This document shows, piece by piece, positions 21,041 through 32,310 of a stretch of DNA of 64,000 nucleotides (within the stretch, counting starts at the first letter, position 1; each line of letters opens with the position of its first letter). Both the position numbers and the translations under genes were made by a program. The DNA is taken from positions 10,611,832-10,675,831 of the forward strand of contig CM064681.1 of the NCBI GenBank assembly GCA_032717465.1, written 5' to 3'. Source of the stretch: Coenobita brevimanus (Eukaryota; Arthropoda; Malacostraca; Decapoda; Coenobitidae). The notes under the pieces were generated by a model. The model did not search any database. It saw nothing but the letters and a program-made list of their open reading frames with translations, and was not told where the DNA came from.

Positions 21041-21512
21041 CACGAAGTCGCTTGTTTATGCTTACATCTTAAATAAATAGGGGTACCAGACTCTCCGAAT
21101 AAAGATAGAGTGAATAATAACGTGAAAAATGCAATAAAACAACATGATTCCTGATTACAATTGAGTGATATGGAGAACTGTTTAGGGCAGTCTCAGCAAA
21201 ACTAAACTTTCTGGAGTGGGAGAGGACAGACTAAGAGAATAATTGAAATCATGAGAGGTTAATGGGGACGCTGTTAACTAATTGTCTGACGTAAGTGAAA
21301 TAAAACACTAGAGTTGTCCCGTGCATGAGTAGGCTAGGATCCTTTTGTGAATAGTGGCCCTAATTGTTGAGTCAGGGTTGGTTAAGATACTGGTGATTTA
21401 AGATGCAGATGAGTCGCTGCCTGGGTGGTGGCGGCTGGTGACATGGGCGTTGGCGGCTGTCCTTCGGGGGTAATTATATTGTCCTGTTGACCTTCCCTGT
21501 CCTGGTGAGGGC

Positions 21513-21561
<49 letters not shown>

Positions 21562-22280
21562 TCTTTTCGGCTTTTGATTATGTTTAAGTGGCTTTTGTTT
21601 GTGTCTTGATAGGTCTTTATGTGTCTTGTGGAGACTTATTACTGCCTTGATATATTTACGTGTTGGTGATTTACAGTTTATTTACTAGTTAGTACCGTAA
21701 CGATTGGTAAATATAAGAGTCTTGATGTTTGAATTTATGATATGGACGCTTTTGTTTCCCCCAGCTTTCGTTTCTTTCCTGGTGGCTTCTCTTTTTGTAC
21801 TGATATCTTTTATTTGTACCCGGGGTCTGCATTTGTCCTGGTGACTATGTGTGCATTACTGTCACTTCTGGTTCGTTACTTACTGGTTTGAGGCTTTTGT
21901 TTCTGCTTGGGTCCTAGTGACTCTGTACTCTGGCGTTTCTCTTAGCTGTAAATTACCTACCTCTCATTTCATTTTGCCTACAGACGCTTCTACACTGCCA
22001 AGGAGGAACTAGGAAACCAAAAATTTTATAAACTCTCGCCATTAACGTTTTAGACACTTTATCCACTAGGGTAGATTAGCCTCGACACCTGGGAGGGAGT
22101 AACGTGAGATTCGCTGTTACCGTATCCTTTCTAAATCGACCTTTCGCATCCAGGTAATGTTCCCGACGTACACGGATTGCTCCTCACCTCTCACCAAGGC
22201 TCTCACCGCGTCTACCCCACACCTGTCATCTACGGTATTAATAACTGCTGATTTTTTCTTTGCAGTGGATGAACATTGGC
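21041..22280. other. Unassigned sequence with a (GT)n tract
   Basis: The only clear structure is (GT)n at about 21513-21560. The rest is mixed to TG-rich, without a supported exon. 22000-22280 is less biased but has no convincing frame. Confidence 0.4.
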
Positions 22281-22286
22281 TAAATT

Positions 22287-22328
<42 letters not shown>
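22287..22328 (+). repeat. (CT)n microsatellite
   Basis: About 42 bases of perfect CT. Confidence 0.95.
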
Positions 22329-22332
<4 letters not shown>

Positions 22333-22524
22333 CTCGTGAGCCCCCGTCTGGAAACTCCCACACCCGAGGGATGATGTGAGGTTGGCCGGCCTCATCTCCG
22401 CTAAATATACTCCCTCCTGCTCCCTAAGCTCCCGGTATTAGCAAACAACTCAGCTTTAGTGCCGGCTAAATATTATACAATACGGTGGAATGCCAAGGCT
22501 AGGGGAAGAGAAGGAAGGCATTAT

Positions 22525-22760
22525 CTGTCTGCCCTCTTCTCTTCTGTTCTCCTCCCCTCTTTTCTCCTCCCTCCTCTCCTCCTCTCTTCTTCCTCTCATC
22601 CTCTTTTTTCTTTTCTCCTCTTCTTTCCTTTCCTCTTATCATCCTATATTCTTGTCTCTTTCTCTTCTCTCCACTTTACTGTCTAATCATCTCATCTCTT
22701 CTCATCTCTTTTTCCCTTTCCCCTTTCTTTTTTTTCCTTTTCCCTTCTTATTTCTCCATT
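22525..22760. repeat. CT-rich low-complexity block
   Basis: Pyrimidine-rich + strand made of TCCTCTTC, CTCATC and TTTTCC words. Leu/Ser/Phe frames here are artefacts. Confidence 0.8.
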
Positions 22761-22885
22761 ATAGAAGAGGTAAAAGTCAACAATATCAGCTAAAATAATT
22801 TCCCTTCTTTTATGAATGAGGTTTCCAAGAGTACCATCAGATTAGTTTGCTATGGACCTCACGGAAACATTGATTATTTACCTCT

Positions 22886-22974
22886 GAATCAAGTGACATC
22901 AGTTTTAATTTGGCACTACTACTTCCAGACGATTATTTTCAGTTTACGGGAGACATGTTGCAGTGAGAGGGTTA
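22886..22974 (-). repeat. Palindromic family P copy
   Basis: A minus-orientation copy. On the + strand it reads CTTCCAGACGATTATTTTCAG, then GGGAGACATG and CAGTGAGAGGGTTAA. This is the reverse complement of the family core AAATCGTCTGG and includes the conserved end. Confidence 0.6.
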
Positions 22975-23026
22975 AAGAAGCAATATCAGATGCTTCCTGG
23001 TTGAATAATCTCTCCTGAGTTACATA

Positions 23027-23040
23027 AATCATCATCATCG

Positions 23041-23076
<36 letters not shown>

Positions 23077-23100
23077 ATCATCATCACCATCACCATCACC
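23027..23100 (+). repeat. (ATC)n trinucleotide repeat
   Basis: About 70 bases of ATC trinucleotide with two interruptions. Smaller ATC runs occur at 25477-25504, 27670-27690 and 47558-47585. Confidence 0.95.
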
Positions 23101-23119
23101 CAATCCCACTCAGCCCCAA

Positions 23120-23325
23120 AACAGGAGTGCAGTGGTCCGGGGCTACGTTACTCTGTTCCGACATTTAAAGCAAGAGTGCCCAGCCTCGCTAAACCCTGAG
23201 TGGCTTTATGGGAGTATGAAACCCCAGGAACCCCTCATGTGGAATCCCCTACAAGGACTCATCTGGCTGAAGCGCCTTAACCCACTAAACCACCAGATGT
23301 CACTTGGATATATGGCTACCACCCA
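23120..23325 (-). repeat. tRNA-derived SINE, second copy
   Basis: On the minus strand, TGGTTTAGTGGGTTAAGGCG (a good A box) is followed about 45 bases later by GGGGATTCC, a degenerate B box, then by a body with CTGGGGTTT, CATAAAGCC and CTCAGGG. The order and spacing of these body landmarks match the SINE at 10645-10820. Similarity is by eye and moderate. Confidence 0.5.
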
Positions 23326-24189
23326 GCGCAGTAAATGATTTCCTGAGCTATGTAAAAACGCCTGAAAGTGGGAGGAATGATGCTGAAACTAGGCCACAGA
23401 GTTAAAGTGGTTAGAAACTGAAACTCATTGTTGAGGGGAACTGTGGAATGAGTGAAATTCATTAGGAAGTGGAAATAGGAAGGCATAAAACAATGGTAAG
23501 AAAATGACAGTGAGCGTCAGAGAGGTATGGTTGCAGGTAATTACAGGTAGGGTAGTACGGAAGTGAAATTGCTGGGCTGGATTACAACGCAGTAAGGGCG
23601 GAGAATGGAGTACGATGAATCGGTGTGATTCGTCTCAGTACGTTGCAGTCTGGTATAAGGCTGGCGGGGAACACGATTTTTTTCCGTGGAGAAGAACCTG
23701 TGATACGGTGATGCATAATTTTTTCTGAAGATAAAAGAAAAGTAGATGGGTTGATTAATAGGCTGTAAGGGAAGGTGGGCAATGAAGGACATCTCTGATT
23801 GGAGGAGCATGATGTAGTACAAGATGTTTGATGGAAAACTAGTTCTCTTTTTACATAGCTTTCTCCTGAAATTAGACTGCAGTTTTTTCCAGACAGAAGA
23901 AGTAAAAAAAATACTTACCAGGTAGTTCATGACAAATATCACATGTAGTTTGGTTTAGCCCAATAGTAACCAAACTACCCTGGATGTGCTAAAAAACTGA
24001 CAAGCAGCCTGAAAAGAAACTAGATTAGATGAAAGAAGACCGCTTAAATTCTGTCTTATGAACTAAATTGCCTGACTCTTTATTGCCTTGCTTTCCATTA
24101 GCATCGTAGTTAGTATAATGTATGTAGTTGTCTTAGCAGAATTTTGAAGGTTTTGGTTGATATTGTACGTGAAAAAACTGAGTGATGGT

Positions 24190-24660
24190 GGGTGAGGAGG
24201 TACTTTCTGAAGGTGGGATTCTGGCGGTGTGGTGTGGTGTGGTATGTGTGAGGGTTGGGTGTGGTGGTGTGTGTGTGAGGCTTAGGTGTGATGGTGTGTG
24301 TGTGAGAGTAAGGTGTGGTGGTGTTGGGTGGATGTGGTGGTGTGTGTGAGAGTAGGGTGTGGTGGTGTTGGGTGGATGTGGTGGTGTGGTGTGGATGTGG
24401 TGGTATGTGTGAGGGTGGAGATGTGGTGTGAGGGTGGTGTTGTGATGTGGGGATGTTTATGTGGTGGTGTGCAGTCTTAGGGTGGTTGTATGCTGCAAGG
24501 GTGGCGCTTTGATGTGGCGAATATGCTAATATGACGTGGTGCGGTGATAATCTTGTAATGTCGTGTTGTGCCTTGGCAAAATATGGTGTGGAGTGGCGCT
24601 GTGGTATAATTTGATGTGGTGTGGTGTGGTGAAGTGTGGTGTTGTGTGATGTGGCATGGT
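24190..24660 (+). repeat. TGG/TGTG-rich minisatellite
   Basis: Degenerate GGTGTGGTGTTGGGTGGATG-type units are repeated, including a near-exact duplication of about 50 bases around 24300-24400. Gly/Val/Cys/Trp frames here are repeat translations. Confidence 0.8.
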
Positions 24661-24961
24661 TAGCGGGACTCAGCCATTATGCTGATATGTCCAGCACTCT
24701 GCCTGATGCGTTGTAATGAGTGAGCTCTGGTGCTCCTCCCTGCCCCTCCTAACAACCCCGCCTGCTGCCATCATCCCAAAAGCACACGTGTCATTACTCT
24801 CATCACCAGCATCTCCATCATCACCATCCCCCTGCGTGTACGTTCCCATTGCCTTCACTGTAATTCGCAGGTATTGTCATCATTTGCAGTAAGCATCATA
24901 TTCATTTGTCATCAATACTGTCACAATGTATGGTCGTTTGAACCTGCTGATTTGTGGTTAA

Positions 24962-25045
24962 AACCCTTCAAATGTGGTGGATTGTCTGAGCTAAATAACA
25001 TCGTCTGGTATTGGTTAGAAAATAAAAGTTTTTAATTCTCAACCA
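24962..25045 (+). repeat. Palindromic family P copy
   Basis: A forward copy with ACCCTTCAAATG at its start and GAGCTAAATAACATCGTCTGG in the core. The right end is lost. Confidence 0.5.
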
Positions 25046-25908
25046 AAAACTTTGACACATCTAGTGACGATGGTTTTGTCTGAGTTGAATTTAAAAATTC
25101 TGTGACGACAGACAGAAAAATTTCAATGTTCGAATACCACCACCAGAGGGCTATTGAATCAAGTGGGACGGTCAGCTTCCTTGCGAGAAGCTTTGAAAGA
25201 CTGTTGTAAATTTTGGTTCACATAATGCCACCAAGGGCATACCCCAAACCACGGTTACCTAGCCTAGGGACCCTGCTCCTCACAAGGGGTGGCATAGGGT
25301 AGTCTGTTGATATTTTTAACTTGTATTCTTGTTATCTACGTTAATACATGCGTCTCCATAGCAGTAATTATGGTCACGAATATCTTAGCAATAGTGCAAA
25401 GAATTTTGTTTCTTCACACATTTAAGTATCATTAAAGTCCTCTTGACTATCGCATTAAAATAATCTGTACAGGCATATCATCATCATCATCATCATCATC
25501 ATCACAATAACCGTCATCATTTCCAGCCACTGTCGTCACCCCAGCAGTCATCACCCTCACTGCAACAAGGACCATTGGCGTTGATTATACAAACCTTCCG
25601 TCGTCCCCGCTGTTTATTAATCGTGAGACCACCATGCCACCATGACCGCTGTTACCATTAGTGTTATGATGTGTATATTTCTGCACACTGCTGCTGCTGT
25701 TGATGCGTCTAATAATAATCTTAATGTGCTGTGTCTCTGCGTTTTTTTTTATAGTTTTCTCAGTGTCAATGTGTAACTACAGGGGAAACACCCTTCTCCT
25801 TCCTCTGTCGTAGCAATATCATTATCAAAAAGCCACAGTCGTTTGCCATAAGCCAGAGTATAATAGCCAAGTCAGGCCTACCCTCTACTGAGTTAACGGA
25901 TAATTTTC

Positions 25909-25943
<35 letters not shown>

Positions 25944-26369
25944 CGCCTTTTTCCTGGCCATCATCATTGTTATCACTTACGCTTTTTTGCCATATCGTAG
26001 TTATTCATCTAAACTTTCTAGCCGTTTTTGCTTCTAGAGTCTTTTTCTTGTCATTATTCCTTACCAGACACATTCTTGGTCCAATGTGTGTCTCAGAAGA
26101 ATTGAAAAAAACTCGCATCCTCTTCTTGTTTAACCCAGTATTCTTAAGATCAGTAAATCGACCACACACTGTCCATACTCATCCAGTTCTTTTATCTCCC
26201 TCTCCGCTAAGTTCCCTATAGACGAGCTTGTATTTCTGAAACCATAAGAACACCCACAGTAAACGTGAATTATTATATCAGTAACTTTCGCCCACCTCAC
26301 TAAAGATGCAAACGGTGAGGGCAACAGTCGTCACCGAAAATTGTTTGCAATAGATACTTTGTTTGCTAG

Positions 26370-26370
<1 letters not shown>
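25046..26370. other. Unassigned sequence with short microsatellites
   Basis: Contains (ATC)n at 25477-25504 and (TC)n at about 25912-25940. Otherwise mixed sequence. I found no frame with splice context or recognisable protein content. Confidence 0.4.
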
Positions 26371-26406
<36 letters not shown>

Positions 26407-26709
26407 ATCTCAGTGATCATGTTACTGTGAGTTCTCATGTGCAGACCATTTAAAAATTCTCTAGTTGAATACCGCAATACAATACAGAGAGTCGTCCAAA
26501 ATCTGCTGTTACTCCTATACCATGCATTACAGCCATAGCCTAAAGCACCGACCCTGGTCTAGAAAGTGGTACCAGCGACTTCTGACTCTGCGATACCAAA
26601 CCGCGTGGTTGATTAGAACATTTTAGCTCTACTGAAATTTACGTTTATTAAAATCTTCAGTAACGACGATATAAATTCACTTAAACAGCCTTATAGTATA
26701 TTTTGCATT

Positions 26710-26710
<1 letters not shown>

Positions 26711-26796
<86 letters not shown>
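26711..26796 (+). repeat. Long (GT)n microsatellite
   Basis: About 85 bases of GT dinucleotide. A shorter run lies at 26371-26403. Confidence 0.95.
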
Positions 26797-26800
<4 letters not shown>

Positions 26801-26867
26801 ATATACACGTACTTCACAACGTGATTGAGGTGTTTTCATAAAGTACATGATTTGTAACCTAGTCATC

Positions 26868-26968
26868 GATAACCAGTTCACTCCGATGACACATTTTTAC
26901 TTTTCTTGTTACATCTCTACGACTTTATTCAGCTTTGCGGAGATCTCTAAGGGGATAATTAAAGCTGT
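26868..26968 (-). repeat. Palindromic family P copy
   Basis: Reverse orientation. The + strand reads AACCAGTTCACTCCGATGACAC, then CTTTTCTTGTTACATC, ACTTTATTCAGCTTTG, and GAGATCTCTAAGGGGATAA at the end. Confidence 0.55.
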
Positions 26969-28284
26969 GCCTAATCGTTCATATTCGAAATTTCTCCCTT
27001 AAGATTAATAAATTCGCTTGGCGAGAGCAAGAATAAAGCAAGATGTACGTCAACGGACTGGAAGGGTCAAGTGGTGGATGAAAGCCGGGGATTTAAGTTT
27101 GTGGTCACTCTTTTATCAATACATCAGAGATTTCAGAGTGAGAATGATTTTGGTACAATGGGATTATCTTTTTAATTTCTATAAGAAAATTGTCACTGAA
27201 TCTCCTTCTTCCCTCCTCATACAGTCGGGTAGGTCTACTTGCTCCTTCCTCATACAAATAAGTTGGCTTGCTCTCTTCCCCTTCTGACCCGTCTACAGTA
27301 AGGTGGGTCCAACCGTTTCCTGTCTATCTAATCTAAAGTCACGATACTCCTTCACTACGCACTTCCTCTTTCTACTTGCACCTGCCATACCATCGTCACC
27401 TACCGCCATACCATCGTCACCTACTCTCTTGCTCAGTTTGTTTCGCCCTCTCCCTGTTCTTCTTCTCCATTCATATAGTTCTTCCCTTTCCGTCTGCTGA
27501 AAGGTTACTCTGTTTGCTTTCCATCTTTTGTAGTCTTCACCGCCAATGCCATCGTCATTTCTATCACGCCCAGGTTGCCTCCGCTTCTTCCTTTCTTTTG
27601 TAATCATGTGGCCACCGTCCTTCCCTTCCCAAGTGTATGTCTCTGTTTTAATATATTCCTCCTCCTTATCATCATCATCATCATCATTATTATCTGCTTC
27701 TTCTCCATCATAATTATGTCCTATCCATAACCGCAACCTAGCCTCCTCTCACGCCCCACTTTTCTGTTCTTATGCTGACCTCACGTTCCACAAAAACTAT
27801 CTACATCTTCTATTGTTTGTTAGGTAGGCTACCGTACATTTGCAGTAGAATCATTACCTTTCATTACTACAGTCTTCCTCTGCTGCCACTACTATTTCAC
27901 CCATTGAATACTATCGTCATCTTCAGCCATTTTTTTGACATTTCCATCGTGTCACTATCACAGGAACTATAATTATCACCATAAGCCGTATCACCGCCGT
28001 TCCAGCTATAGTAGTCACCATCCAAATATATATCACTATGTTACCATTACTGTATAACAACCACTTTTATCCCTCGCTTCCTCTAACTCCTACGAAAGCC
28101 ACTATCATCACCTTCTGGTATCCACATCAACAAGTCTATTTTGCAATGCCATTACTTTACTAGCGATGCCAGATTATTGTACATCATCATCATTATCATC
28201 ATCATCATATTAATTGCCTTCTCTTGTAGTGAGGTTGTATCTAGGATTATAAGGGAGATAACACGTAAGTAGGAGAGCTAACAC

Positions 28285-28870
28285 CACTTTGAAAAACGCC
28301 TCTGTTAGTCTCACTGCCACAAGCATCACACTCACCTTCACTATCTACAACCATAAACCGTCACCTGTACATCTACCACTACTAATCCACCCACCTAACT
28401 TCCATTGTCACCTACAAGTCTCCAGTGTCACTACTTACTGCATTCTTCACAACTGGATATCACAACTACTACCCTGCCTCCACACCGTTCGCCACCACAT
28501 ACCATAAGTAACATCAACTCCTACCAGAACCTACCAGTTACACCATATGCAGCAACATCACCCACCACACCAGTCACCAGCACCACCTACCTCGGTTACG
28601 AACACCACCTACCACAACTACCACCCTCACCACCCACCACAACCACCACAGCCATCAGCTATGTCTTCAGTACTACGTTCACAGCTACCAGCACCACATA
28701 CCACAGCCACACTCACCAACACCACTTACCACAACCACAAACACGGTATAACGCAACCTCCATCGCCTACCACATCCTTCAGCACCCCCTACCACAACTA
28801 CCAACACCAGCTACCGCAGCTACCAGCACCAACTACCACAACCACAAACACCAACTACCACATTAAATAA
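28285..28870 (+). repeat. ACC/CAAC-rich minisatellite
   Basis: Degenerate CACCACCTACCACAACTACC-type units. The threonine/proline/histidine-rich frames on the + strand (up to 153 codons) are repeat translations with no start or splice context. Confidence 0.85.
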
Positions 28871-28884
28871 CACACCAACCACAG

Positions 28885-29775
28885 ACTAGCCCTTCCCGAG
28901 CACCGTGGAAGCAAGAGACATGATTGTGCTGCTAGTGATGTTAGTGGTGGGTAGAAAAAAGTAGACGATGTTTGTAACTCTATAATAGCACTTACCAAAT
29001 CACCTCAAATTTCCAGCCTCAATCCACTTCCACACTACCACCACCACCACCACCACCACACTTCGAACTGGAAAAAGACTCCTCCAAATTAATGGTGGCA
29101 CCGTTATGACCGAGCGGTGGAGCTGCCCGGTTATGCGGATGTCCCCTCCCTATCCTCCGAAAGGACGATGGTGTACTTCGGAAGTGGGACTGTTTTGGCT
29201 TGCAGTCCACTGGGATCACTTTCAGATGAGCCTGTGGTTGCAACTACTCCAACTACCACGACACCAACTACAACTTTCACTGTGGTAGTGGTGGTGGTGA
29301 TGGTGGTGAGGGCGGAGGCTACGTAAATGACATATAATACCACCAACAATAGCCACTACCTATTTCCATACCACCAACCACACCCACCACAACCACCATA
29401 ACTCACTCTCTGAACACCTTGGGAGAAAGTAGATTTGGTGTGGGTAGAAACTTTGTAGAAGGCACATAATACTACCTTCCTGGAACCTCTACCCTCTTCC
29501 ACACCACCAACCACACCTACCACAACCCTCTAGCACCCACTCTGAGAATAGTGGGAGTGGAAGAGCGGTGGTGGTGTTGGTGTGGGGTAGAAGCTGCGTA
29601 AAAATGCACATAATATCACTTACCACAACCACCGCCCAAATCCACACCAGCAGCCACAACTCTCCAGCACCCACAACTCTCCAGCACCCACATTCCTCGA
29701 GCACCGTGGGAGTGGAAGAGGTGGTAGTGGGGGTAGTAGAAGCGATGTAGACGACACTTACATAATGATTACACG
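28885..29775 (+). repeat. Tandem units with inverted CCACCAC/GTGGTGG arms
   Basis: Four recognisable units carry GAGCACCGTGGGAG-like words near 28898, 29416, 29541 and 29699. In the better units these are preceded by CACCAACCACACC and followed by GTGGTGGTG, GGGTAGAAGC.ACGTA and GCACATAATA. The first two are separated by a family F repeat (29104-29245). Each unit could fold on itself through its CCACCAC and GTGGTGG halves. No coding signal is seen. Confidence 0.65.
29104..29245 (+). repeat. Dispersed repeat family F, copy 1
   Basis: Landmarks are CCGGTTATGCGGATG, CTTGCAGTCCACTGGGATCA and TCAGATGAGCCTG, followed by CAACTACTCCAAC. The same order occurs at 34205-34375 and 42250-42450. All three copies have CAAC/CACC-type sequence immediately to the right, so that low-complexity tail seems to belong to the repeat. 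Confidence 0.65.
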
Positions 29776-30460
29776 ACATCATGCGGAGAGGACCCAGGAT
29801 GACTGTTATTAGGGATGATGCCGTCGCGTGATTATACCTCTTCTCCCGCGGCTCGGTGGTAGCGTTAGTGGTAATGCTAGGGGTACCGGAGGCCTTCCAG
29901 TGTTACGACAGCTGTTTTGTTTACCGCTGTGTACTGGTTGTGTTTGTGTGTTTGCCTAAGGTGTATCTGTCTACGCTGTTTCTTTATTTATACATTTCCT
30001 TTATTTTTTTACCTTTTGCGGAAATGGTGCCGTGATTATTTTTAAGTGTTCATGTAGCTATTTTTTTTGTTAACGTTGCTTAGTCAGTGTGTGTGGTGGG
30101 GACTTTTCTTTACGACATTGTAGTGTGGGTCGTTTTTTGTTGGGCATGTGTTTGTCTTTGTTACGTTGCTCGTGTTTTGCTTTTTATGTCTTACACCCTT
30201 GTCGTCTAGTATCCTAATGTGTTTAGCTTGTTCTTCAAGCTTTGCAGCCTGTACTTTTTCCTGCCTTCTATTACTTAGCATTGTAGACTGTTTGTTATTT
30301 ATTGTTCTTACTTTGTTCGTCGTGGGGCTGACTTGCTTTTTGTTCTCTTGTGTTTCTTGGTTATTTATTTATGTTTACTTAAGCATTAGTAGACTTTTGC
30401 TTCAGTATTAGACTTTGATTTTTGTTAGGCTCTAATTTCATTTTAGGCTGTATTTTTAGC
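29776..30460. other. T/G-rich unassigned sequence
   Basis: TTTGTT- and TTGTG-rich sequence with no recognisable unit length and no supported frame. Confidence 0.4.
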
Positions 30461-30461
30461 A

Positions 30462-30680
30462 ACACTCGCGGTGCTGTGACCCATTTTTAACGGGTACAGA
30501 ATAGCTTGGCGTTAGCTTGAATAGAATAATAGAGTTGTAGCCACTAGAGGGATAATTTTGTCAATATTAACATTTTTTGGCTCCCATGAGTAGCTCGTTG
30601 CTGATAAAAAATATATTTTGATGTTAGGTGGAACAGAACGATTAATTTTCGATCATGAGAAGATTAACTGGCTCTTGCTT
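30462..30680 (+). repeat. Palindromic family P, two forward copies in tandem
   Basis: The first core is AGAATAGCTTGGCGTTAGCT, followed by GAATAGAATAATAGAG. The second core, about 111 bases later, is decayed (ATTTTGATGTTAGGTGGAACAG) and starts after GGCTCCCATGAG. Confidence 0.5.
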
Positions 30681-31017
30681 AGTTGTCAGACTCTCTTGTT
30701 TAATTATTTTACTATTCTTTCATATTAGACTCTTATTGCATTATTAGAATCTTGTGTCATTTTTAACCAATGCTTAAATGATAGAGCTGGCTTTATTAAC
30801 AGACTCTCCCGCTTCTCCTAGTATTGCGGAGGCTATTTTTCCCGTCCTTCTGCACATCATCATTAGGCCATGAGGATGATGCACCGTGGCGGAGTGTGAC
30901 AAGGGTATCCTCCTCATCTCTACCACAAGGAGGTGTTGTTTGTCAAGGGAAGCATTACTGTCTTTACCTTGGGAGAAATTTAGTGTCCACATTAAAGCCT
31001 CCCAGCCTCAAGGATCC

Positions 31018-31215
31018 AGCGTTCACTCCTTCATTACAGTGGCGTTTTTAAAAATTTTACCCTTGCTGTATCTAAGCTATTTTATTCATCTGGAGGGATG
31101 AGATCTAGAATTCATCAACTTCTACTAAAGGGTTTTTCTAAAGTTAGTAGAATAAACTGGCAGCAATAAAAATGAACTGTAATAAGATGTTCTCAGGCTG
31201 AAGGGGTTAAGTGTA
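31018..31215. repeat. Palindromic family P, reverse then forward copy
   Basis: The reverse copy has TTCACTCCTTCATTACAG and GCTATTTTATTCATCTGGAG. The forward copy has TAGAATAAACTGGCAGCAATAA and ends GAAGGGGTTAAG. More decayed copies lie at 31440-31545 and 31990-32080. Confidence 0.45.
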
Positions 31216-31750
31216 TCATGCCAGGCTAAACAGAGACTTACACAATGTATAGCAAAGCCTTAAGTCTTATTTCATTTATGCATTTAATATTTGATTTTTG
31301 CTACTGTCTGATCTTGAATTGGGCTCTCTGTAATGTTTTTTTTTTTTTCTTGGAGTAATCTTACGGGCTTCAGGCTTTGGGTTCTTTATTTCTTGCTTTA
31401 AAAATATATATCGGGGGTAAAGGGTGACCTCATGTAGGGAAAGGGTCATATCAACTCTTCCAGCTCGCCAAGGTTCTGAATAATATTATGTAGAGACGGC
31501 AAAAACTAAAACGGATATTACGTCCTGGGGGTAAGTAGGTTAATATCAGTCCTTTATTTTGTACTTTTAGGGCGCTCACGATTACCATATGGCTGAGCTA
31601 ACTGATGGGACGGTCTCTTTCCCCGCCTATTCCTTCTGTTGCATCTCCCTTCCTTCTCCCCTCCCCTTTATTTATCTGTGCCTTCCATCTTTTGCATTTT
31701 ATATTCCCGATTCTGGGCATTGCCTTTATCGTTCGCTACCTGAGACCAGC

Positions 31751-31956
31751 AGTCCTTTTTCGTGCTACACTCCTAGATATGTCACCACTTTGGCTCTAAT
31801 ACCCACCATCCATACTGAATACATGCTAGGATTGTCTAACTCAGGATTGGTGTGATGGTAATAGAGGTGTGTTTTTATGCTATGTCGGTGGGACTTGCGG
31901 AAAGGAAGGAAGATTTTTTATAAACGAACTTCACATCAGACTGTTCCCTGCCCTAG
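31751..31956 (+). repeat. Dispersed repeat family E, copy 2
   Basis: Same orientation and landmark order as 8101-8365: AGTCCTTTTTCGTG, ATGTCACCACTTTGG, CCACCATCCATACTGAAT, ACATGCTAGGATTGTC, GTGTGATGGTA, CTATGTCGGTGG and CTGTTCCCTGCCCTAG. The two loci are 23.6 kb apart. No open frame is shared. Confidence 0.7.
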
Positions 31957-32185
31957 TATCTATTCTTCTGCTTCCTGTCAGTTTCCATTTAGATCCTTCA
32001 ACCCAGTGACGTCTACTTAGTTTCGTTGCATTAATTTCAGGCAACTTTATTTTACTTAAGTGGTCTCCTTCGCAATAAAGAACAATGAGGGCTGTGTCTA
32101 GCCCATCCAGCTCTAAAATCATATTCAGGGATGAGTAAAATCGCCAGGAAACAGCAACAATAGTCTCGTGGCTTCTGTTTTCCTT

Positions 32186-32310
32186 TAACAAAAAAATAAT
32201 AATAATAATAAATACATACTACTACTACTACTGCTACTACTACTGCTGCTACTAAATATACTACTACTTCTACTACTACTACTACTACTACTACTACTAA
32301 TACTAATACT
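32186..32310 (+). repeat. (AAT)n then (CTA)n trinucleotide repeats
   Basis: A short AAT run followed by about 90 bases of CTA/CTG trinucleotides with interruptions. Confidence 0.95.
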
